A DNA stretch of 64,000 nt, from positions 62,001 to 126,000 of the forward strand of contig NZ_JABFDI010000008.1 in the NCBI RefSeq assembly GCF_013403915.1, read 5' to 3'. The DNA is from Winogradskyella pacifica. GTDB lineage: Bacteria; Bacteroidota; Bacteroidia; Flavobacteriales; Flavobacteriaceae. The notes below the pieces were generated by a model, which was not told where the DNA came from, made no database searches, and saw only the letters and a program-made list of their open reading frames with translations. Shown one piece after another: positions 57,614 to 64,000 of the stretch (its first letter is position 1; the number at the start of each line of letters is the position of its first letter). A program made the translations under genes and the position numbers.

Positions 57614-59099
57614 GGACGTTATCATAAGCACGTTTCAGTTTTTTAATCACGATTTCTAATTCATCTTCATTTAAATGTCCAAAACCAAAACGAATGGCAC
57701 AAGTCGTTTTATCTTGATATAAAATCGTTTTTGGTAAGAACAAATCTAGTTTTTCAGCTTCTTCAGCCAGTTTCACCAAGGAAATGGTGTTCACAAATTG
57801 CAACCATAGCGCCAAACCACCTAAGGGTATATCCCAAGTAATAATACCTTCAAAATAATAGTTTAAATATTGACATAAACAATCACGTCGCTGTTTATAA
57901 GTGATAATATTTTTCTTCTTAAGGCGATAGATTTCACCTTCCGAAATAAGCTCAGATAACATTTGCTCTTGTATTAAATCTCCTTGCTTATCTAGTAATT
58001 GTAAATAGTTTTTGGCTTCAGAAATAAAGTTTTCGGGTGCGACTACAAACCCAGTATGAAAGCTAGGAAATAACGATTGCCCTAATTTACCGAGATAAAT
58101 CACCATCCCATCTGCATCTGCACTTGCCATAGGTAACATCGCAGAACCTTCAAATTGAAAATCGTAATCGTAATCGTCTTCGATAATAGCAAATCCGTAA
58201 GCTTTGGCAAGTTGCAACAATTGCAAACGGCGTTTGGCGCTCAAGGTTACCGTTGTCGGATAATCCCTATGCGCACAGATATACACACAGCGAATACTTT
58301 TCTTTACAAAATGGGTTTTTATATAATCCACATCTAAACCTTCATCATCAACCGGAATGGTCCGCATTGTCGCCCCAGCTTCCTGAAAAATCATATTAGC
58401 AGCATAATTACTTAACTGCCCAACCAACACCAAATCATCTTGTTTTATGAGCAGTTGCGATACCATATAAAGGCTCATTTCTGTGCTACGCGTATTTATT
58501 AAATGATGAGGATTGATATGAAAACCACGTGTGGCATTTAAATAATTACAGAGTTGTGTACTAAAAACCGAAGGTCTTAAAGCCGTCGTCCTATTCCATT
58601 TATTAATTAGCGGTTTCCGTTTCATGGCAGCACTATACCATCTCGAAAATTGGTGCACAGGATGCAAACGTAAATCGGGCTTACCATCATTTATAGAATA
58701 TTTAGCAGTCGTTTCTTGTGCTGTGGAAGCCAAATGAAACGATTTCTGAAACGGAAAACCAGCCACTTTAGGATACGAATACGCTTGTTGCAAGTGTTGT
58801 GTTGTGGCTTTTATTTTTGCCGTTGATTCTTCAGGCACCAAAACAAAAGTCCCTCTATTGGCTACAATATCTACCCAACCTTGTGAGGCTAATTCTTCGT
58901 AAATAGCAACAGCCGTATTACGATGAATGTTTAACAACTGACTAAAAACACGCGTCCCAGGCAACTTACTCCCTTTTTCTAAATAGCCACGTTGTATCGC
59001 ATTTACGATTTGTTGCGCCACTTGTACATACACAGGTTGCACAATACTTTTATCGAATGTGATAAGCTGTTTTAGTATTTGACTAACCGGACTATTCAT
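57603..59099 (-). CDS. MocR-type GntR/aminotransferase-fold regulator lacking the PLP lysine
   Basis: 498 residues. The N-terminal GntR winged helix (~15-85) includes VYVQVAQQIVNAIQRGYLEK and NIHRNTAVAIYEELASQGWV. The fold-type I aminotransferase domain begins near residue 130, with the Asp-containing IIEDDYDYDFQFEG (308-318) and C-terminal IRFGFGHLNEDEL. At the Schiff-base site, where MocR proteins read GTFSK-x-LFP, this one reads GKLGQSLFP (337-345): the Lys is Gln341. The following RLG is HTG. It is divergent from a TonB receptor, its likely target. Ligand sensing may therefore not use covalent PLP. Confidence 0.85.
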   Translation of the reverse strand: MNSPVSQILKQLITFDKSIVQPVYVQVAQQIVNAIQRGYLEKGSKLPGTRVFSQLLNIHRNTAVAIYEELASQGWVDIVANRGTFVLVPEESTAKIKATTQHLQQAYSYPKVAGFPFQKSFHLASTAQETTAKYSINDGKPDLRLHPVHQFSRWYSAAMKRKPLINKWNRTTALRPSVFSTQLCNYLNATRGFHINPHHLINTRSTEMSLYMVSQLLIKQDDLVLVGQLSNYAANMIFQEAGATMRTIPVDDEGLDVDYIKTHFVKKSIRCVYICAHRDYPTTVTLSAKRRLQLLQLAKAYGFAIIEDDYDYDFQFEGSAMLPMASADADGMVIYLGKLGQSLFPSFHTGFVVAPENFISEAKNYLQLLDKQGDLIQEQMLSELISEGEIYRLKKKNIITYKQRRDCLCQYLNYYFEGIITWDIPLGGLALWLQFVNTISLVKLAEEAEKLDLFLPKTILYQDKTTCAIRFGFGHLNEDELEIVIKKLKRAYDNVLNS

Positions 59100-59111
59100 T
59101 GTTTTAAAACT

Positions 59112-59147
59112 GGACTACTTTAATCGTCCGGAAAGTTACGACTTTTG
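59112..59147 (+). promoter_or_regulatory. Candidate MocR operator and receptor promoter
   Basis: An inverted repeat GGAC-N10-GTCC (59112-59129) lies in the 99-base gap between the divergent regulator and receptor genes. GACTTTTG at 59140-59147 is one base off the -7 consensus TAnnTTTG for the receptor; the inverted repeat would then cover its -33 region. Suggestive only. Confidence 0.35.
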
Positions 59148-59198
59148 CAGCGTTAAAATTAAACCACACAAAAACAAAGTATTACAAAACATAAATAG

Positions 59199-61031
59199 AT
59201 GAAAATCATAGTCTCACTTTTTACATGCATTTTAATGGCCACTTGCCAACTTAACGCGCAAGACACACAACCCATTATAAAAACAGATTCTTTAAAAGAG
59301 GTTATCATTACCTCAACGCGAATTGATTTACCCTTCAAAGACAATTCCCGAACCATAAACATTATTACCTCTGCAGATATTAAAAGTAGTGCTGCGGTCA
59401 CCATTTCAGATGTATTACAGCAAGTTGCAGGTGTCGATATTAGACGTCGTGGCACAGGAGGAAGTCAAGCCGATTTATTTATTAGAGGTGGTGGTTTTGA
59501 TCAGACACTTTTATTAATTGATGGTATTAAAATGGACGACGCACAGACAGGACATCACACTCTAAATGCGGCTTTACCTCTAGAAGTTATTGAACGTATC
59601 GAAATCATAAAAGGACCTGCGGCACGTGTTTTTGGACAAAATGCCTTTACAGGAGCTATTAATATTGTCACAAAATCGAGTTTAGATAATTCCGTATCTG
59701 CAAATCTTGAAACCGGTTCCTTTGGTCAACTTAATGGTTCAGTAACTGTTGGAAGTGAATTAGAAAACTCAACACACATACTTCATGTGGGAAAAATGAC
59801 GTCTGAAGGCTACCGAAACAATTCAGATTACGACAATTCTAATTATTTCCTAAAAAGTGTGTTCAATAAAAACGCCCAAGCTATTGAAATGATTGCGACA
59901 TTTTCTGAACGTAAGTTTGGTGCCGAAAATTTTTACACCACCAATCCTGCATATAATGAATACGAAGAAACGCAAAACAGCTTAATCGCATTCACCACAA
60001 AATTTCAATCTGAAAAATTCAAAATTCAACCGCGTATCTACTGGAAACGTAACCAAGATATGTTCCTTCTAAAACGTTTTGAACCTGAATTCTTCAGAAA
60101 CTTCCACCTGTCTAATAAAATTGGAGCCGAAGCTAATGCCTCATACACCTCTAAATTTGGAATTACAGGCTTTGGAATAGACCTCTCTAAAACCTATTTA
60201 AAAAGTAATAACTTAGGGAATCGTAACCGTTTTATGACCACTGTATTTTTAGAACACCGTTTTCAGTTTATCGATAACCGTTTAGATATTACACCTGGTG
60301 TTGCCGTCACCTATTTTTCAGATTTTAAATTTAATGGATTCCCAGGATTAGATGTAGGTTTCGATATTACGAATAACCTTAAAGCCTACGGAAACATTGG
60401 TTTTACGTATAGAATCCCCACCTATACCGATTTATATTACACGGATCCAAGAACAAACGGTAATGAAAATTTAGAACCAGAAGAAGCCTTTGCTCAAGAA
60501 ATTGGTATTAAATACAATTCCCAAAGCATTAGAGCAAGTCTATCTGTTTTTAATCGTGATGCCAAAAACCTGATTGATTTTATAAGACCAAACACTGTTG
60601 AAGAAATCTTTACAGCAACCAACATTGCAGAAGTCAATACCAAAGGCCTAGAAGTGGATGTGGCTTATAATTTTGACATGAATAGCTTCAATCAAACCTT
60701 AGCTTTTGGTTACGCCTATTTAGAAGATGATATTTTAGAGCAAAACGAAGAATTATCGCGCTATGCTTTAAACACCTTAAAGCATCATTACACCACGAGA
60801 TTAAGCACACAATTATTTAAAAATGTGAGCCAAAGTATTGTTTACAAATATGCCGAACGCACCACAGGACAAACCTATAACGTTTGGGATGCATCAATTA
60901 TGTTACAATTAAAACAAGTAGAATTATCCATAACAGCAAGCAACATTTTTGATGCCGACTATATCGAATCCGGTTTTACACCAATGCCACCAAGCAACAT
61001 ATTATTTGGTATGCGTTACAAATTCCTTTGA
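59199..61031 (+). CDS. TonB-dependent receptor (BtuB-like, single plug, no CTD-regulatory domain)
   Basis: 610 residues, the size of cobalamin or siderophore receptors. Signal peptide 1-20 (LMATCQLNAQ). TonB box region DSLKEVIITSTRIDLPF, plug with DVLQQVAGVDIRRRGTGGSQ, LLIDGIKMDDAQ and VERIEIIKGPA-like IERIEIIKGPAARVFGQNA. The barrel has FTYRIPTYTDLYYTDPRTNG and ends with FGMRYKFL. No riboswitch was seen upstream, so vitamin B12 as cargo is not supported by regulation. Divergent from the MocR-type gene, which suggests its uptake target is sensed by that regulator (inference). Confidence 0.92.
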   Translation: MKIIVSLFTCILMATCQLNAQDTQPIIKTDSLKEVIITSTRIDLPFKDNSRTINIITSADIKSSAAVTISDVLQQVAGVDIRRRGTGGSQADLFIRGGGFDQTLLLIDGIKMDDAQTGHHTLNAALPLEVIERIEIIKGPAARVFGQNAFTGAINIVTKSSLDNSVSANLETGSFGQLNGSVTVGSELENSTHILHVGKMTSEGYRNNSDYDNSNYFLKSVFNKNAQAIEMIATFSERKFGAENFYTTNPAYNEYEETQNSLIAFTTKFQSEKFKIQPRIYWKRNQDMFLLKRFEPEFFRNFHLSNKIGAEANASYTSKFGITGFGIDLSKTYLKSNNLGNRNRFMTTVFLEHRFQFIDNRLDITPGVAVTYFSDFKFNGFPGLDVGFDITNNLKAYGNIGFTYRIPTYTDLYYTDPRTNGNENLEPEEAFAQEIGIKYNSQSIRASLSVFNRDAKNLIDFIRPNTVEEIFTATNIAEVNTKGLEVDVAYNFDMNSFNQTLAFGYAYLEDDILEQNEELSRYALNTLKHHYTTRLSTQLFKNVSQSIVYKYAERTTGQTYNVWDASIMLQLKQVELSITASNIFDADYIESGFTPMPPSNILFGMRYKFL

Positions 61032-61076
61032 AAAAAGGAATCTCATAAATTGAAACTAAATGCCCATCACAACTAT

Positions 61077-61155
61077 CCTGCAAGGTCTTTTTTCGACCTT
61101 GTAGGTATAAAAATAACCACGAACCAAAATCTGCGAAAATCTTAAAGAATCTGCG
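61077..61155. repeat. Hairpin and short direct repeat after the receptor gene
   Basis: CCTGCAAGGTC (61077-61087) pairs with GACCTTGTAGG (61095-61105) with one G-T pair; it can end the receptor transcript although the T-run is in the loop. Just after it, AATCTGCG occurs at 61128-61135 and 61148-61155. Both motifs look like decayed dispersed repeats. Confidence 0.55.
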
Positions 61156-61290
61156 GGACACCAATAAAAACCAAATCATAATCAAAAAAACCAAAGCTAT
61201 TTGTAGGGTTGCCCCCTTCAGTATTAGCAAGAAACAAAATAGATCATTAGCACTAATTTTCATCTAAACTAAAATGTCTAATCTGTAGAT

Positions 61291-61369
61291 TGTCCCCTTG
61301 AGGGGACTTTAGGGGTGTTTAACGTTTATTAAAGCTACCAAGCGCAGCTCACTAGAGGCGTTGAGGTGT
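61291..61369. repeat. Dispersed repeat element (copy 2, partial and diverged)
   Basis: Begins TGTCCCCTTGAGGGGACTTT (61291-61310), the reverse complement of the left arm of the element at 52463-52610. It ends with AAGCTACCAAGCGCAGCTCA (61333-61352) and CTAGAGGCGTTGAGGTGT, close to AAGATACCGAGCGAAGCTCA and TTAGGGGTGT of copy 1. The internal hairpins of copy 1 are missing. Confidence 0.75.
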
Positions 61370-61672
61370 AATTAAAAAATATTCCCCAAATTTTTTGTAA
61401 CAAAATGCCTCCATCCACTACCTATATCTTGAAAGTGGTCCAAATCTCAAAACTTTTTTGAGGCTCAAAATAGTATAAAAACGACCGTACTTCAATAACC
61501 ATCAAAATACAATTAGTATTCCAAGCTTGAATTAGTATAATTCAAACGCGGCCTAAAACTGAGACTTCAAACGTCTGTCTGCTGGTTAAATTTGGGTCGA
61601 CTAACTTTCACAAAAAATTGCATACTATTACAATGGTCGTATATTTAGTAACTCAAATTTAAACGGCATCTT
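61370..61672. other. Non-coding stretch upstream of the NfeD-like gene
   Basis: About 300 bases with no convincing reading frame on either strand. AACGACCG near 61480 and GGTCGT near 61635 are short complementary words. Apart from the promoter-like pair at 61618-61647 I see nothing recognisable. Confidence 0.6.
61618..61647 (+). promoter_or_regulatory. Putative promoter of the NfeD-like/flotillin operon
   Basis: TTG at 61618-61620 and TATATTTA at 61640-61647 (one mismatch to TAnnTTTG) are 19 bases apart, within the spacing of Bacteroidota promoters. The start codon is 26 bases further on. Confidence 0.45.
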
Positions 61673-62293
61673 ATGGCAGAATGGTTTTCAAATCTAGAAT
61701 TTCTATCCCAACTCTATTGGTTAGTCGCTATTATTGGTTCTCTTATTTTTTCTGTAGTCATGGTAATGGCTTTTGCAGGTGGAGAAGCTGATGATATTGA
61801 TGGCGATATTGAAGCCGGATTTCAATTTATATCCTTTAAAAACCTCGTAGGCTTCTTTACTATTTTTGGCTGGAGCGGTATTGCTTGTATCGATGCCGGA
61901 CTCTCTACAGCACTGACCATATTTATATCTGTAATTTGTGGTTTGTTAATGATGGTGATTATGGCAGCACTCTATTTCTTTATTAGTAAACTTTCGGATA
62001 GTGGTACTTTAAATTACAAAAATGCGCTCGATGCTGTTGGTGAAGTCTATTTACCTATCGGAGCAGACCGTTCAAAAATGGGAAAAGTAAATGTAAGTGT
62101 GCAAGGCACAATGCGAGAACTCGATGCGCTTACCGATTCATTAACACCCTTAAAAACCGGGACAATAATAAAAGTCGTCGATGTCACCTCTAACGGCATT
62201 CTCATTGTAGATCAAACACGTAAACCGATAGAACCTTCAAAATTACATACGGAAGAATTACATGAAGGAAAAGACCGATATCTCAAAAATTAA
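61673..62293 (+). CDS. NfeD/YqiJ-like membrane protein with OB-fold domain
   Basis: 206 residues. Three membrane helices (around 12-33, 60-75, 82-108) precede a C-terminal OB-fold domain of ~75 residues (ALDAVGEVYLPIGADRSKMG, VSVQGTMRELDALTDSLTPL). Such proteins are encoded beside flotillins, as here with a 43-base gap, and are thought to help organise or anchor flotillin-rich membrane zones. The family is more YqiJ-like than the serine-protease NfeD: no protease part is present. Confidence 0.85.
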   Translation: MAEWFSNLEFLSQLYWLVAIIGSLIFSVVMVMAFAGGEADDIDGDIEAGFQFISFKNLVGFFTIFGWSGIACIDAGLSTALTIFISVICGLLMMVIMAALYFFISKLSDSGTLNYKNALDAVGEVYLPIGADRSKMGKVNVSVQGTMRELDALTDSLTPLKTGTIIKVVDVTSNGILIVDQTRKPIEPSKLHTEELHEGKDRYLKN

Positions 62294-62336
62294 GTCACAC
62301 TAATATTAAGCTTTATAACCAACCAATCAAATCTAA

Positions 62337-63767
62337 ATGACTATGAAATTACTAACCATTCAAAACAACTTTAATTTGGAAAGCATAGGCGGTCCCATGC
62401 TACTCATTTTTGTAGCCTTATTTGTAGTACTTACCTTAATTATTTTAATAAAACGCTACAAACGTTGTCCTTCAGATAGAATTTTAGTGGTCTATGGAAA
62501 AGTGGGTGGCGGACAATCGGCTAAATGTATTCATGGTGGAGCGGCTTTTATAATTCCTGTTATTCAAGATTATGAATTCTTAGAATTAACACCTATTTCT
62601 ATCGAAGTAAATTTGGTTAATGCCTTATCTAAACAAAACATTCGTGTTAATGTACCATCGCGTTTTACCATTGGGGTCTCTACAGAGCCAGGTATTATGC
62701 AAAATGCTGCAGAGCGTTTATTAGGATTGGGTCAAAATGAAATTCAAGATTTAGCACAAGAAATTATTTTCGGACAATTACGTTTAGTAGTGGCTTCAAT
62801 GGATATTGAGGAAATCAACAACGATAGAGATAAATTCTTAACCAACATTTCAGAATCTGTTGAAACCGAATTAAAGAAAGTAGGTTTAAAGTTAATCAAC
62901 GTAAACATTACAGATATCGTTGATGAGTCGGGCTACATTGAAGCACTTGGTAAAGAAGCTGCAGCACACGCTATTAACGCAGCACGTAAATCGGTTGCAG
63001 AAAAAACGAGAGATGGATCTATTGGTGAAGCGAACGCTGTACAAGATGAAAGAACGCAAGTAGCAGCAGCCAACGCTCAAGCTGTAGAAGGTGAAAACAC
63101 AGCAAAAATTGCCGTTGCAAATTCAGATTCATTACGTCGTCAACGTGAAGCGGAAGCAGAACGCGTGGCAAATGCGTCTGAAAAAGTACAGTCAGCAAAC
63201 GCCTTAGCAGAATCTTATGCTGCAGAGCAAATCGCAGAGACAGCAAGAGCGGAACGTGAGCGTTCGTCTCAAATGGCAGATGTTATTATCCCAGCTGAAA
63301 TTGATAAACGTAAAGTTGAAATTGATGCTGAAGCAGATGCAGAACGTATTAGAAGACGTGCAAAAGGTGAAGCAGATGCCATACTTTTTAAAGCACAGGC
63401 CGAAGCACAAGGACAATATGAAATCTTAACCAAGCAAGCTGCGGGTATGGAGCAAATTGTAAAAGCTGCCGGTAACAATAGTAGAGATGCGGTATTATTA
63501 TTAATTGCAGATAAATTACCAGAATTGGTAAGAATTCAATCGGAAGCGATTAAGAATATCAAAATCGATAAAGTAACTGTTTGGGATAATGGTAGCGGCG
63601 GAGAAGACGGAAAATCGTCAACCGCTAATTTCTTATCTGGCATGTACAAATCAGTACCACCTTTACAAGAAATGTTTAATATGGCTGGTATGGATTTACC
63701 AGAATATTTAAAAGGAAAAGACAAAAAAGAAATCGCAGCAGACGACGCGACTATAGATAAATTGTAA
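62337..63767 (+). CDS. Flotillin-family protein (YqiK/FloT-like)
   Basis: 476 residues from ATG 62337; MKLL two codons later is an alternative. One N-terminal membrane helix (LLIFVALFVVLTLIILI), then an SPFH/band 7 domain (~35-200, ILVVYGKVGGGQSAKCIHGG), then a long Ala/Glu/Lys/Arg-rich coiled coil (~200-350) with repeated EAxAER-type heptads, and a Gly-rich linker before the C-terminus. Flotillins scaffold membrane microdomains. Operon partner is the NfeD-like gene. The strong GC and Ala codon bias of the coiled coil explains the many long antisense reading frames here, which are not genes. Confidence 0.93.
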   Translation: MTMKLLTIQNNFNLESIGGPMLLIFVALFVVLTLIILIKRYKRCPSDRILVVYGKVGGGQSAKCIHGGAAFIIPVIQDYEFLELTPISIEVNLVNALSKQNIRVNVPSRFTIGVSTEPGIMQNAAERLLGLGQNEIQDLAQEIIFGQLRLVVASMDIEEINNDRDKFLTNISESVETELKKVGLKLINVNITDIVDESGYIEALGKEAAAHAINAARKSVAEKTRDGSIGEANAVQDERTQVAAANAQAVEGENTAKIAVANSDSLRRQREAEAERVANASEKVQSANALAESYAAEQIAETARAERERSSQMADVIIPAEIDKRKVEIDAEADAERIRRRAKGEADAILFKAQAEAQGQYEILTKQAAGMEQIVKAAGNNSRDAVLLLIADKLPELVRIQSEAIKNIKIDKVTVWDNGSGGEDGKSSTANFLSGMYKSVPPLQEMFNMAGMDLPEYLKGKDKKEIAADDATIDKL

Positions 63768-63785
63768 AATCAAAATTATCTTTTC

Positions 63786-64000
63786 TTGAGCATAATTAGC
63801 TACAAAAGACCAATACCTAAATTAAAATTCATTTATGGTATTGGTCTTTTTTTTATCGGAATACTAAGTATCGACACCTATTTTGGTGTGCTATTCTTGG
63901 GAGCAGGTGTTTTCTTTTTCTATACCGATGGTATTGAAATTGACCTCACAACAAAAAAACACCGGAATACCATTAACCTATTTGGCCTCACTTTTGGAAA
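63786..64000 (+). CDS. Partial small membrane protein with non-ATG start, runs off the window
   Basis: An open frame continues from TTG 63786 to the right edge without a stop: LSIISYKRPIPKLKFIYGIG, FFIGILSIDTYFGVLFLGAG, VFFFYTDGIEIDLTTKKHRN, TINLFGLTFGK. Two hydrophobic helices are followed by a charged GIEIDLTTKKHR segment, a pattern I associate with small flavobacterial membrane proteins of unknown function. There is no in-frame ATG in the visible part; TTG is the only plausible start. A terminator-like hairpin (63804-63850) lies within the first 22 codons. Codon use is like the neighbours. Confidence 0.55.
   Translation, partial: MSIISYKRPIPKLKFIYGIGLFFIGILSIDTYFGVLFLGAGVFFFYTDGIEIDLTTKKHRNTINLFGLTFG
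63804..63854 (+). terminator. Intrinsic terminator after the flotillin gene
   Basis: Perfect 14-bp stem AAAAGACCAATACC (63804-63817) with GGTATTGGTCTTTT (63837-63850), 19-base loop, then T to 63854. It stands 36 bases after the flotillin stop and overlaps the start of the next reading frame. Confidence 0.8.

Noticed and set aside
59150-59198. Cobalamin riboswitch before the BtuB-like receptor
   Set aside because: The gap of 99 bases to the divergent gene is too short and contains no B12-box-like sequence.
60976-61263. 95-codon minus-strand frame at the end of the receptor gene
   Set aside because: Half lies antisense to the receptor C-terminus and half in repeat-rich non-coding DNA; no motif or conserved-looking stretch.
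63019-63480. Several 60-75 codon reading frames on both strands opposite or out of frame with the flotillin coiled coil
   Set aside because: They arise from the Ala/Glu-rich repeated codons of the real gene; translations are Cys/Phe/Leu-rich and low in complexity.

Overview
The window looks like chromosomal DNA of a low-GC marine-type member of the Flavobacteriaceae (Bacteroidota). The evidence is the Bacteroidota promoter element TAnnTTTG in front of several genes, a T9SS C-terminal sorting domain on a giant secreted protein, TonB receptors with carboxypeptidase-regulatory-like domains, a DUF4270 lipoprotein, atpD-atpC standing apart from the rest of the ATP synthase genes, and almost no Shine-Dalgarno sequences. 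I saw no rRNA, insertion sequence, prophage or CRISPR array. There is one tRNA, Leu(CAA).

Layout. 1-10 kb: the downstream end of an aryl-polyene/flexirubin-type pigment locus, one tight plus-strand operon (dehydratase, GT2-DUF2062, MMPL exporter fused to an acyltransferase, phytoene-dehydrogenase-like oxidase, C45 acyltransferase-like lipoprotein, PaaK-like CoA ligase), followed by a shared terminator and tRNA-Leu. 10-12 kb: prs and rplY. 12-16 kb (minus): uvrC and a patatin/Omp85 protein. 16-19 kb: a RimB-RimK-M14 peptidase trio, then 5-formyl-THF cyclo-ligase, whose end overlaps the convergent lspA. 19-24 kb (minus): ileS, a DksA-like gene, a secreted beta-repeat protein and lspA. 24.5-30.6 kb: a 2007-residue T9SS-secreted adhesin-like protein. 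30.7-36.9 kb (minus): panC, panD, a flippase-like membrane protein, two paralogous esterase-fold proteins with Asp in place of the nucleophilic Ser, and radA. 37-41.4 kb: a half-length glycogen-synthase-like protein, a DUF4270 lipoprotein and glmS. 41.6-46 kb: TonB receptor plus SGNH lipoprotein. 46-48 kb: atpD and atpC. 48-54 kb: a mutagenesis cassette (LexA-like S24 regulator, divergent dnaE-type polymerase, dinB), broken up by dispersed repeats. 54-57 kb: a RelE/ParE toxin-antitoxin pair, M61 peptidase, DUF2975 plus HTH pair. 57-61 kb: DUF2007 protein, and a MocR-type regulator without its PLP lysine, divergent from a TonB receptor. 61.7-64 kb: NfeD-like plus flotillin, then a partial membrane protein running off the end.

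Most genes are housekeeping or widely conserved in the family. The points most worth a second look are the two 'GHD' esterase-like paralogues, the MocR regulator with Gln at the PLP-lysine position, the half glycogen synthase lacking its substrate loop, the methyltransferase-like tail on the pigment exporter, and a diverged palindromic repeat family concentrated between 47.7 and 61.4 kb. Several gene starts were moved downstream from the longest reading frame, and each case is explained in its entry. All functional assignments come from motif recognition; no database search was run.
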